Source: Anthoceros angustus
Lineage: Eukaryota; Streptophyta; Anthocerotopsida; Anthocerotales; Anthocerotaceae
DNA: 64,000 nt
Assembly: GCA_010909165.1 (NCBI GenBank)
Contig: MU008212.1
Location: 233,491 to 297,490 of the forward strand
Direction: 5' to 3'
Part shown: one piece after another, positions 54,168 through 64,000 of the stretch
Position numbering within the stretch: the first letter of the stretch is position 1
How the letters are laid out: each line of letters opens with the position of its first letter
Made by a program: the position numbers and the translations under genes
Notes under the pieces: generated by a model
What the model was told of the DNA's origin: nothing
Database searches by the model: none
The model's input: only the letters and a program-made list of their open reading frames with translations

Positions 54168-55753
54168 ATGGCCAAGCTCAGTGCCAGCGAGAAGGAGAAG
54201 ACCAAGCTCCGGGAGCGCCAGCGGCGGGCCATCACTACCAAAATCTTTGCGGGACTGCGCAAGTACGGAGGCTACAATCTGCCTCCCCGCGCGGACATCA
54301 ACGATGTGCTCAAGGCGCTGGCGCATGAGGCCGGCTGGACTGTGGAGCCCGACGGCACTACTTACCGCACTCAGGTTTCCGCAGATCATTCCCTTGCTCT
54401 TGCTCGTGCCCCTGCCTTTTGCCTCAAACGGCTTTGCTTGCGCAATTTCCTGCTCCGCAATGTTCGGTGTCCGCTCCCTGGTCAAATTTTGCACTGTGTG
54501 CTGGTTTGTCGCGCTTGTTTGAGGATTTTCCGGTGTTGAATCGCTCTTGTTTTCGTGTTGCAATCCTGTGCCTGTGTGTGTGTGGGAGGCGGAGTGGCCT
54601 GGTCTGCCTTGTCTGGTGTTTGGAGGATTTTAGAGGCTTGATGCAAGTACGATCCGTTTCTTCCTGGCCATGGCACCGGGAGAGAGTGGCGCTGGCAGCT
54701 GTAGCGCTGGTTATGAATCTTGCTCTGTCGTTTGTCTCCTGCTGTCGTTGTTGTAGCCGTCCGGATTTGCATGGGAGAGCTACAGTCCACGACACTGTGC
54801 TGTCGTTAGATGCTCGTACGTTGAATAGCTTTGACCGGCTGGGGGGCGTGGTTAGGCACAGCGCGGGATTTGGATTATGTGATGGCGGAGGAGGAAGGGA
54901 TGCCTGGCGTTGGCGTTGGCTAATCTGTTGGAGTGCATGCAGATTGCGCGCCTGTTGATCGGGCTCATTGCGCCACTGAAGGTGTTGCATCTGATTAAAT
55001 TTTCCTTGCGTGCAGGGAGTGCAGCAACCTGCTAGCAGCCACAGCCATGGACACCTATCGATGCGGCAGCCTCTGGGAGTGGGAGTGGGAGTGGGAGTTG
55101 CTCCGGGCCGCTCTCTCGGGGTGGTACCTCCTGGTGCGAACGCGCTGCCTGCTGGATTCAACTGCACGCTTGCAGGCATCATGGCGGCGGGAGGGGACCT
55201 GGCATCGGATTTCCGGGAAGGGAACTGCTCCACCACGGCCTCCCCGCGCCATGTGAGCAGCCTTCATTCCAACAGCTCGTCTATGACCTTGATGCACGCG
55301 AGCTCCAACCTGTCATCGCCGTTTGCGTCCCCGGCTTCTAGCGAAGGAGGGGGACCGAGCATGCGGCTTCCCAATCCTTATGGAGGAGGTATCACCAGCG
55401 GATATGCTGCTATGGCTCAGGCGGATGTGAGGGACAGGGATTCGCAGGGGATCAAAGACGAGGGGCCTCACGCCGGCTACTTCACGGCGGATACTCTGGA
55501 GCAGCGGGACTTCAATGCGCGGGAGATGGCGCTGCGGGATCTGTCGGGAAGACAGAGCAGCATGATGAACAACCTCCTCTACAGCCAACACCTAGGCATG
55601 GGGGTCGGCCACCCGTCGCGCTACGGTCAGCCGAGAGCCATTCCCCCGTCAATGATGCTTCTGGGTTCACCGCACCCGTATCTGCAGGAGTCGAGAGCTT
55701 CCAATGACAACACCCCCATCGGGTCTCCCCAGCCTCACGGGGGCAACGGCTGA
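54168..55753 (+). CDS. BES1/BZR1-family transcription factor
   Basis: BES1/BZR1 factors bind E-box/BRRE sites and act in brassinosteroid-related transcription in flowering plants. Exon 1 (54168-54374) encodes the whole DNA-binding domain: [20 protein letters not shown], then [20 protein letters not shown] and [16 protein letters not shown]. Exon 2 (55016-55753) is Ser/Pro/Gly-rich with many possible GSK3 sites and a Gly-Val run (GVGVGVGVA) but no EAR motif that I can see. The [14 protein letters not shown] wording is closer to the BAM-like/early-diverging BZR domain than to Arabidopsis BZR1. The CG-rich leader has an out-of-frame ATG at 54007 whose frame overlaps the start. Confidence 0.9.
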
Positions 55754-57022
55754 GTCGGAGCTGTGGGACATGTGGAGGTGAGGTTCGTGGATCCAGGATC
55801 CCCATGGACGTCGACGCTGGACGCAGGGCAAGGCTGAGGTTGGGAAAGGTAATGGGGGTGAGGACCTCGTGCCGAGCCCAGAAATGTGTCTGTGCTGGCG
55901 ACCAGTGAGGTTTGAAATGTGGGAAGGGAGTATCCTGGATCCTGGATGGGGCAACATAGTAGGATGGGAAGGCGGCCGGGAAGGCGAGCTTCTACAGGGA
56001 TGCGCACATGGCAGTTGGAGGGAGCCTTGGGCACCGTGCGACGGTGTTCCCCAGGCCTAGGGCATCCCCGCGGTCAAGTCTCGGCATTGACAAGCTTTCT
56101 TCGAGGGACCCGACGACGCCGATGACAGTATTGCAGGGGAAGACGAGACGGCATCCGGCTCGTCGTTCCTTCTCTTCACTGCTCACTACTCGCAGGCTAG
56201 GCAGGGCAGGCTTTGAGCATCTGGAGCCGTAGGCTGGTCGATTCACAGCTGCATTCTGTACCTGGCCTCGGTTGGCGCTTTGTCTCTGCTGCCGTGTGCT
56301 GTACACTTGTGTGTCTGAACTGGGAACGGACGGACACCGGACATTTACTGGACTGTTGCCGAGCCGGGGACTGGGGCCGCGGCCGCCGGAGCCCCGGCTC
56401 GGCGCGCCCTTTCATTTCTCACGGGCCTAGACTCTAGACCCTTGGTGTTTGAACTCGGTCTCTCCACTCTCCTCTCTTGTCTTGATGTCGTGCTGTGTTC
56501 ATGCGCGCGCTGCTGATGCTCCGAGACCGAGTTCCACACACTGCCTACGCAAATAGTTTTGAAGATGGGGGGCCCGGGCTGGATTAATAACGTTTGGAGT
56601 GGCGACGAACATGTCCGGCCCCTGGACACTGCATACGTCCGTCGGGGAACGCGTCCATTGCTGACTGTCTATCATGGCTCTGATGATGGCGGGTAGAGAG
56701 GTGGCAGCTGCAGTGGGCGTGGCAGTGGGTGAAAGGCCTCTTTTGCAGGTCCGGACCGCGGGCTGGACTGGGACGGGCCTGCCCTCTGCGCTCTGCGCTC
56801 TGCGCACTGTGCAGTGGGCAGTGGCCAGCCCTGTCATGCCCTGCCCTGCCCGTAACATGTCAGAGGCCTGAAAGTGGCTCCTGCGCTCATCATGGCATGG
56901 GGCTCCGCATTCCATGATTGGCCTTTCCTTGGATAAAATTTCCATCATGTGCTGGCTGGCTGTGCGCTCTGCTGTTGGCTGCTGTCTGCACTCCACACCT
57001 CTGTACGTTACAAGAAAAGAAG

Positions 57023-57180
57023 TCTACAATAGTCCACTGGGACGGAATTTCTCTTGTCATGGAACTTGGTACTTCACAACTTGTACCATGGTGTGGCATT
57101 CTTCTTCTTCTTCTTCTTCTTCTAAGCTACTTGCACTCCCTCCATACACCTATCTAAGTATCCATCTAAGCGCAGCGCAG
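57023..57180 (+). repeat. Dispersed repeat, copy 2 (divergent, with (TTC)n)
   Basis: AGTCCACTGGGACGGAATTT, then GTCATGGAACTTGGTACTTC, a (TTC)7 run, and CTAAGCTACTTGCACTCCCTCC. The layout matches the next two copies. Confidence 0.7.
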
Positions 57181-57389
57181 CGATGATGCTTGTTATCAAT
57201 GTTAGCTACTCGAAAAATGTATTACTGACTTCAAAATTGGGTCGCGAAGGGAAAAAAAAAACTTTATTATAAAAAAAAGATGGAAAAATCCGATCCACCC
57301 AAAAAACAAAGGGCAAAAACCCAACGAAGGGCACCAAGCCCCCTCGAATTGGGTCAAAAGAGACTAGCCCCCACGAATTGGGTTCAAAG

Positions 57390-57555
57390 AGACTAGAAGA
57401 AGAAGAAGAAAAATTTTATTTAAGTCCACTAAGGATGGATTTTCGTCGTGGGACTTGGTACTTAACAACTTGTACTATGCCTAAGCTACCTGCACCAAGG
57501 GCATCTATTCCCTTTAAGCACCCCATCTAAGTACCGATCCAAGCGCAGGATGCTT
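57390..57555 (+). repeat. Dispersed repeat, copy 3
   Basis: (GAA)n, TTTTATTTAAGTCCACTAAG, GGACTTGGTACTT, then CTAAGCTACCTGCACC and CATCTAAGTACCGATCCAAGCG. Confidence 0.8.
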
Positions 57556-57593
57556 AATAACCACGTTCTTATAAATGTGTGACTAGCCCCACG

Positions 57594-57720
57594 AATAGAA
57601 GAAGAAGAAGAATTTTATTTGAGTCCACTAAGGACGGATTTCCGTCATGGGACTTGGTACTTGACAACTTGTACCATGGTGTGCCTAAGCTACTTGCCCT
57701 CCCCCTCGGGACTTATTTGT
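57594..57720 (+). repeat. Dispersed repeat, copy 4
   Basis: (GAA)n, TTTTATTTGAGTCCACTAAG, GGACTTGGTACTTGACAAC, then CTAAGCTACTTGCCCTCC. It ends about 45 bp before the tRNA-His gene. Confidence 0.8.
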
Positions 57721-57764
57721 GGCGAATTACAAATTTTAAACTCTGTTCAAGTTTATATAGGAAA

Positions 57765-57836
57765 GTGGCTGTAGTTTAGTGGTAAGAATTCCACGTTGTG
57801 GCCGTGGAGACCTGGGCTCGAATCCCAGCAGCCACA
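57765..57836 (+). tRNA. trnH-GTG: tRNA-His (GTG)
   Basis: A full cloverleaf. The acceptor stem GTGGCTG pairs with CAGCCAC. The D arm is TAGTTTAGTGGTAAGA. The anticodon arm CCACG-TTGTGGC-CGTGG gives anticodon GTG. The T arm is CTGGGCTCGAATCCCAG. There is no intron and no encoded CCA, as expected for a nuclear tRNA. Boxes A and B are intact. Confidence 0.95.
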
Positions 57837-58914
57837 TGCTTATTCTTTCTATTCTTACCCTCATAGAGGAAGACGAGATTTTCCCTTTTCTCCTCCGTGC
57901 TGTGTCCCGGAGTGCCAAGTGTACGGAGGACATTGGTTCTTGCGATATGCCATGCGGGGGATAAAGTGGGGCATTTAAGAAGGTGCTAATGATAAATCCA
58001 TAATGTTGTAATGGACAGGATCAGGGCGGCGATCCTGGCGTTTTCTTTTGGTAGCCCTGGAAAACGGTCTGACTGCCATGGGCTGGAGTTCCGTGGGGAA
58101 TGGCGGGAATCCTGTTCCGCAGGGACGGAGTCGGACCCAGCCTCTGATCCGTTCTGGACTTCTGGCCCGCTTGCTCGCTGCAGATGGCAGATGGCAGCGG
58201 TTGACAGTTGGCCTCCAGCCCAGAAGTTTGACTGGACGGACCCGATTGACCGCCCTTGACTCAGCTCGTCCCACGGAACTGTGCCAGGCCCGGGCCCGGG
58301 CTCGGGCTCCGGGGCGTTCTCCAAGACTTCCGCTGTTATATACCCAAGAAATACAGGTTACAATGCTTATTGCCGTTGCACTGTTTGCAGTCTCTCTGCA
58401 CAGATATGGCAAGTGTCACGGATTTTCAAGAGTACGTGTCGTCATTACATCTCCCAAGCCACTGAAGCCTGTGTTCACAGCGCATGCTCCAAGCTGCGAG
58501 CTCAAATCTCCTGCGCCCCTGGCCTGCCTTCCATGATTCGGGACATGGGCATTACCGCCCCGCTCTCTTCTCTCCTTCGCCTCGCTTCCACATCGCAACG
58601 GTCTTTCCCACATTCTTCGGCCCAGCTGCCTATTTTTAGTTTCCGCTCAGTCTGTCATACAACTTCTCTTGTCCAGCTGCCTACAGTGGTGCATTGCGTA
58701 CAGATTTCAACAATAACATACGTCAGGGAGAACTGTAGCCGCTTCGGCATTGCTGCTGCAAAATGACGTCCTCTACCTAGGTTATGACAAGGCTGCAGAC
58801 CTCACGCCCGCGTGAGACCCGTGAGAGGCGCCCTCTCTCAGGCACTGGCCCCGTGAGTGGGCTGGACCCCGGATAGCAGATCACAGTTTGGCCCCGCCGA
58901 CAATTTGAGGGACT
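57837..58914. other. Intergenic, no gene recognised
   Basis: Frames on both strands (58281-58766 on +, 57975-58412 on -) have no domain and overlap one another. Includes the 3' flank of carA. Confidence 0.4.
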
Positions 58915-61237
58915 CTATGACCCGGCACGATGGCTCTGCATCATCTGCACGAAGTCCAGGAAAGCCAGATCTGCATCGTGAGGTCCAGGAGATGACTCTG
59001 GGTGATACTGAATTCCCATTGCCTTCATCGCTGGGTATGTTAACCCAGCACAGGTGCCGTCGTTCAAGTTCACGTGCGTCACTTCCACTCCACTTGGAAG
59101 CGTTGCTGGATCCACGGCATAGTTGTGATTCTGTGACCACGAACACAAGTGTAGTCAGCCTAGTTAGGACAAATAGACACAGACTGGCCAGATTAACAAC
59201 CTGCTGCATCGCGAACCATGCATGCATCGAGGCAGTGAGAACAAACCTGTGCACTTATCTCGACTCGACCTGTCGGCAGATGGCGGACAGGATGGTTCCC
59301 CCCATGGTGACCGAACTTCATCTTGAAGGTCTTGCCACCAAGCGCTTGTCCCAGTAGCTGATGCCCCATGCATATACCAAACACAGGAATTTTTCCCACA
59401 AGCTCCCTCACGTTCTCCACTGCATAGGGAACAGCAGAAGGATCTCCAGGGCCATTGCTGAAAAGAATGCCATCAGGATTCAGCTTGATCACTTCCGAGG
59501 CAGGCCAGGTGGAGGGAACAACAGTTATCTTGCAGCCATAAGATGTTAATCGCCTCAGAATATTTTGTTTGATGCCAAAGTCGTACGCAACCACCTGGCA
59601 AGATTTACAAGATATGCGTCACAACAAGATAAGAATGCATTCTACACAACCACAAGCTCAGCTTTGCAAGGTTTAAGAAAACTGACGTGAAACTTCGCAG
59701 AATCAGCATCGGGGGTGTTCGTGCTAAACTCCCATTCTTCTCCTGTCTTATCTGTCCACTCATAAGGCTCCGTACAGGAGACTCCAGTGATGAGATCCTT
59801 CCCTGAAACAGAAATCACAGATCACAATAATGTCAGTTGTTAGGGGAGTCCCAACCCCGACTGCATCACACAGTCTTTGACTTCCTGTCGACTCACTCCC
59901 CTAGACAAGCTGCTTAGCTCAGCACTTACCAACGATATCCCAATTCCGTGCCAGGTGCAAAAGCTCTTCATCAGTCTTTGTGGCATCAGTGCTTAATACT
60001 CCTATCAAACTTCCATCTTCTCTCAATCGACGTGTGATAGCTCGTGTGTCAACATCAGCTGGAGGACAGTGCAACAGTCCGATTGTCAACAATGGATAAG
60101 GACAACTTCTCAGCAATACACTCATATGTAAGGTCAGTAATTTGAAGCAATCTATCTACTACGCACAACTCCTACTCTCCATACATACGCAGCAGAGCTC
60201 AGGGGTGTACTAGAAGGTTGGTGCCTTCACCTATACCCATGACACGCCTGTCACAGAGATAGCTGTCCAGAGTTTGTGTAGACCTCCAATTCGAGACACT
60301 GCATGAATGCAACGAAATATCAGGATGAACAACGCAACACAGCGGTAAGAACAGAAAGTTATCGAGACGTTAGGAAGTAAGTCTACACTTACAGTGGACT
60401 TAAAGACCTGATGACGAGCCCAGCCAGGTGACACTCCGCTGATTCTTCATCACCTGGAAGCATCCACGTTCTCATCCTCAGTGTTTTATACATCTCACGT
60501 CCGACATGAAGCGGAAGTGACAAAGGGGCTCCATCTAGATAAGGGGGTCGAACCCAAATTAACTTCAGTCAAACCAGTCACTCACCAAAATTGATTCCAG
60601 TGTTCCCGATGTGTGGTTGTGTCATAAGCACAATCTGACCGGCATAACTTGGATCAGTCAGAATTTCCTGGTAACTGCACTCAAACCAATTACAGAATCA
60701 GAAGGGCGAACTCAGAATTGCCAAAATTTCTACAGAGCAACGACCAGAAACCAGTTTCTGCCGAACGTTAAAAGGTTGAATATCCCATACCCTGTTAAGG
60801 AAGTGTTGAAAACAACTTCGCCAACCTTGGTGTCCGTTGCTCCAAAGGACGTCCCTCGCCATATCGACCCGTCTTCCAGCACAAGTCTGGAATCTGCAGT
60901 CTTCCATGGTTTCTTCACTGCACCGTCAGAGTTAGGTCAGAGCCGCACTCCCCAAGTTCATGACAATCCAGCAAATTTTGGCTTTAGGCAAGCGTGCCAA
61001 ACCTCCGAGGCCTGTGCCGTCCAATGTGGCCACCTCACATCTCACGCTCCCGCCCAATTTGCGTCTGCGCCCCAGCTGCAGTGCCTGGTCCCGCGTCCAT
61101 CCAAGCCCCTGCCGGCCTCCAAATTGAAGGGCCTTGCATGAAATCAGCCCATACCGCGAGCCGCAATGCCACAGCGAGCCCTCAAAGTTCACCAACCCGG
61201 AACCAACTGGGCCGGCGATGCGGTCCAGAGCCGCCAT
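58915..61237 (-). CDS. carA: Carbamoyl-phosphate synthase small subunit (plastid)
   Basis: The small subunit is a class I glutamine amidotransferase that feeds ammonia to the large subunit for carbamoyl phosphate, used in pyrimidine and arginine synthesis in plastids. The start is ATG 61237, and the first about 95 residues look like a transit peptide. The CPSase N-terminal domain follows: [51 protein letters not shown] (60.62-60.67 kb), and [19 protein letters not shown] (60.0 kb). The amidotransferase domain has [27 protein letters not shown], the nucleophile Cys in [16 protein letters not shown], and the His-Glu pair in [14 protein letters not shown]. It ends at 58915. About nine introns, including a very short one (about 47 bp) near 60.92-60.97 kb. 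Confidence 0.9.
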
Positions 61238-62566
61238 TGCTCAACACTACAACGTTAACCAGTCGGAAGACTGCTGACATTAAGGAATGCACAGCGGGGC
61301 CTGGAATAAATACGTGGAGTCGCGCTAGGGCGGAGGAGCAGAGAGTGATCCACGTCAGAATGACAAATCGCACCTTCTGCCGGCGGCCCGGCACCTTGGG
61401 GTCATTCAGATGAACTACCTACGACTAAACTCTAGTTTCGAATTTCTTACCTTTTAATGCTTCACGAGTAATAGGCGACGTAAGGTGAGTTAACGAGGTC
61501 TATGGCTCTCTCGCTAGTTAGCTACAGAGTAACCTTTGCTTTAACAAAAACAAGTCCTACAAGATCAAGCCCCACTGTTAAAAGATATGTCGTTTTCCTT
61601 TGTGCGAGATTCTTAAAGGTATAAGACTTGTTTGTGCCCGTTTATAAGACTTGCTTCAGCCCTTTTTTTCACATGCAAGATCCAATGGTGAAAGAAATGC
61701 TTTCAATGTTCCGTTACTCATAATAATGTTGGAGACTTAAGCCACAGCTTAAAAGTATATTCTGAAAGAGAATGGTACAAGACACGCTTTCAATATTTCC
61801 TCACTATTCAACTAAGTGTTAGCGACTCAAGCCACAGCTCACAAGTATACTCCACAAGAGATCACCCTAATGTTCAAACGTAACATGAGATATCTTGACC
61901 CCAACACACTTAAAACGTCACATAAGATCTATTTCTCATAATCTACAACAAGAATAGCGTGAATTTATAACCTAATTCTATGTACATATCCATAAGAAAA
62001 GAATATAAAATCAAGTCTATTTCAAAGAAATTTTATGTATGATTAGTTTAGAGGTTTTTGACAAGGCTAGCCTAAAAATACTTAAGACCTTAAACTAAAA
62101 AAAGTACAAAAAATCTTGTCACAAAAATAGAAATATTTAATAAGTTTCAAATCATTCATGACATGAATGGAAATGTCTATACCAAATCTTGATAGGAATG
62201 GAAACGTTTGCTTCCAAAGTGAGAAATTTCTTTGTTCTAGAAATTGTTGCTTCATTTGGAAACCTGTGAACCGTCCTATAAATTGCCAGGCTGGTCTAGT
62301 CATGGACAAAAAAGGTCACTAAGAAATTTGTTTTAAGTTACCCCGATGAGTATGTATAAGTCCACATGTATATATATATATATATATATTTCGTAGTCTC
62401 GCCTTTTGAGGACTCACACAAGGGAGTCTCACGTAGCCCAATCTGGCAGGGACGGACCTAGCCGAGACCAGGCTTTTGTGGAAGCTAGGCAGTTTAAGTT
62501 AACTTAAGCTCAAAAAAACGAGCTACAACTAATTTTACCGGCGGTTTCGTAACTTCCGCACAAACA
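61238..62566. other. AT-rich intergenic DNA
   Basis: carA promoter at the left. No gene. A pure (TA)n run lies at about 62369-62391. Confidence 0.5.
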
Positions 62567-63043
62567 TTGTACAAGCCTCTCACTTCCTTTCTTACCATTA
62601 CCAATACAATTGATATCGCGCTTAGGTCATTGATAAAAATGAACCATGTTTCTGCTGATACATGTTCACCTCGTCCAGGAGAGATGGATGTCAAAGTAGG
62701 CACTGAGAGTCTATCTAGCTTTGCAACTGATGTATGCCTCAACATCGAGGCCGATGAATTGGATGGTGAGGAAGGGAACTTCAGCACTGAAAACCAGGTC
62801 GTCAACGGATTAGGTGGAAGTCTTGGCGAAAACATTCGAGACACACTTTTGGGAACATCTTGCTCCCTTTCGCAAGGTGGCAAAGGTGATTTGTGTGTCA
62901 TTTTACATACATGTGATTGCTTAGATTGGTTTGAATTTGAACCACGATCTTTAAGTGCGAGGCTAACTCCAAATTTGTCTTCTTGTCATCTTTGTAGAAG
63001 TACACCACCCGACAAACTTTATGGCTTGCCTATCAAACCTTAG
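62567..63043 (+). other. Open frame of uncertain status upstream of the KUP fragment
   Basis: 158 codons (or from the in-frame ATG at 62639). It is Glu/Ser-rich (DELDGEEGNFSTENQ) and not recognised. It might be the variable N-terminus of the potassium transporter whose core exons follow, but the conserved membrane segment that should come first was not seen. Confidence 0.3.
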
Positions 63044-63079
63044 GAGTGGTATGCGGTGACATCTCACTCGTCTTCTCCG

Positions 63080-63571
63080 GCACAATTGAGCAATCCTATC
63101 GGTGGCGAGTTGCTTGGAGTAATGAGCATAATGTTACGGACACTAACGTTGATCGCGTTGATCAAATATGTTTTCATAGTGCTGCGGGATGACCATGGGG
63201 AAGGTGAGTTTGGTGAGATAGTAGGACATTAATTTTACGTAGTTGAGCATTGGCCAAGCGTTCAAGTTTTGTGGTGAACAACATTCTTCCTCACCCAAGC
63301 TCCTAAGCTGGAGGTACCGCTGCGATTGTACTCGAAGCTTTGTCAACATGCCAAAATCGGCCAGACGGCTGGCAGATCACATACGCCGGCACTGCAATCT
63401 GATACACAATTGCAATCTTTTAGTAGAGATAATAGGGGAATTCATTCCTGGACTACAAAATTCTAAGAGGGAAGCAAGAAGGCACAAACGGCATTGCTCA
63501 TCCTCGTCATGATTGGCACCAGCATGGTGATCGGCGATGGTGTTCTCACGCCAGCTATATCAGGTATAATG
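63080..63571 (+). pseudogene. KUP/HAK/KT potassium-transporter fragment, damaged
   Basis: KUP/HAK/KT proteins are multi-span potassium uptake carriers. The first block reads GGELLGVMSIMLRTLTLIAL then IKYVFIVLRDDHGEGEF (63100-63210). The next reads LYSKLCQHAKIG (63325-63360). After an in-frame TAA near 63463 comes [20 protein letters not shown] then DGVLTPAIS (63477-63570), followed by a GTATAA donor. The blocks are the correct consecutive family segments (TM2, loop, [13 protein letters not shown]). The stop and the missing first membrane span indicate a pseudogene or a truncated duplicate; any later exons lie beyond the window. Confidence 0.75.
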
Positions 63572-63578
63572 CAATTTG

Positions 63579-63792
63579 GTTCCTTTTCTTGTAATTGCTT
63601 TGCAATTGGGATGTTGTAGATGGACAAAGTCGTAAAGCGCGTTGTACCCACACCGAGACGCTCAAACTTAGATGTTGTAATTCCTTTTGCAATTGGGATG
63701 TTGTAAAACAGTCGTTGTAAAGCGCGTTGCCACACCGAGACGCCTCAAACTTAGATGTTGTAATTCCTTTTGCAATTGGGATGTTGTAAATG
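63579..63792. repeat. ~90-bp tandem repeat after the KUP exon
   Basis: About 2.5 copies of a unit containing TCAAACTTAGATGTTGTAAT, TCCTTTTGCAATTGGGATG and GTAAAGCGCGTTG. It begins immediately after the exon donor. Confidence 0.85.
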
Positions 63793-63833
63793 GTTTGTAA
63801 ATGGCACCACGTCATCACATGGTGATGTGGCAA

Positions 63834-63909
63834 TGAAGGGCCTTGCATGAAATCAGCCCATACCGCGAGCCGCAATGCCACAGCGAGGCTAACTCCAAAT
63901 TGAAGGGCC
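63834..63909 (+). repeat. Captured fragment of carA exon 1
   Basis: 63834-63887 is identical over 54 bp to 61125-61178, inside the carA transit-peptide exon (encoding [16 protein letters not shown] on the - strand). A second piece, 63892-63909, repeats the sequence at 61117-61133, so the fragment is also rearranged. It is flanked on both sides by palindromic GTCATCAC-TGGTGATGTGGC tracts (63810-63830 and 63928-63975). Confidence 0.85.
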
Positions 63910-64000
63910 ATGTGGCAACAACATGCCATGTCATCACTTGGTGATGTGGCGTGATGTGGCGCCACATCACCACTTTAATGACATGGCACCGAACCGCCAT

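Larger units (their letters stand above)
55754..57764. other. Intergenic, repeat-rich toward the right
   Basis: Likely the BZR 3'UTR at the left. Frames on both strands have no domain. Three copies of the dispersed AAGTCCACTAAGGATGGA repeat fill 57.02-57.7 kb. Confidence 0.5.

Noticed and set aside
53510-54563. Arg/Ala-rich frames on both strands upstream of and over the BZR gene
   Set aside because: They follow the CG-rich leader composition and overlap the clear BZR DNA-binding exon.
58281-58766. 161-codon + strand frame
   Set aside because: Overlaps other frames of similar length, no domain and no splice logic; treated as chance.

Overview
This is nuclear DNA of a plant. It carries intron-rich genes with GT-AG splice sites, plant-specific families (BES1/BZR1, auxin-binding protein 1, germin-like protein, plant-type PEPC with a QNTG terminus), a eukaryotic tRNA-His and degenerate LTR, LINE and TIR elements. 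A CEP44-like centriole protein gene points to a lineage with flagellated sperm (bryophyte, lycophyte, fern or charophyte grade) rather than a flowering plant. I cannot name the species.

Layout. 1-7.7 kb: decayed Ty3/gypsy element and a LINE relic. 7.7-21.1 kb: MED10 (+), then convergent on it a CW-type MORC ATPase (-), CEP44 (-) and an intronless plant-type PEPC (-). 21.4-23.7 kb: a truncated, intron-bearing PEPC remnant of a different type, fused in frame to RidA exons. 24-30.5 kb: a small membrane protein (+), ABP1 (+), a 2-oxoglutarate dioxygenase (+), a germin-like protein (-) and an ICT1-type release factor (-). 30.6-38.8 kb: a saccharopine-dehydrogenase-like gene (+) broken up by a LINE relic, a copia element, a TIR transposon and a 1.7-kb tandem duplication that carries an esterase pseudogene. 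39.5-40.6 kb: AT-rich intronless GDSL lipase (-). 41.8-46.9 kb: divergent ribosome-biogenesis pair, an MRD1/RBM19-like gene (-) and a ZNF593/BUD20-like gene (+), the latter with a U12-type AT-AC intron. 47-54 kb: repeat-rich intergenic DNA with a second copy of the TIR transposon. 54.2-55.8 kb: BES1/BZR1-type transcription factor. 57.8 kb: tRNA-His(GTG). 58.9-61.2 kb: plastid carbamoyl-phosphate synthase small subunit (-). 63-64 kb: a damaged KUP/HAK potassium-transporter fragment and a captured piece of the carA first exon.

The genes do not form a pathway. The clearest functional neighbourhood is the divergent MRD1/RBM19 (small-subunit processing) and ZNF593/BUD20 (pre-60S export) pair, which share a 227-bp promoter containing a telo-box. 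Most exon boundaries were inferred by hand from splice motifs and family conservation, so gene extents are firmer than individual exon edges. No alignment or database search was run.
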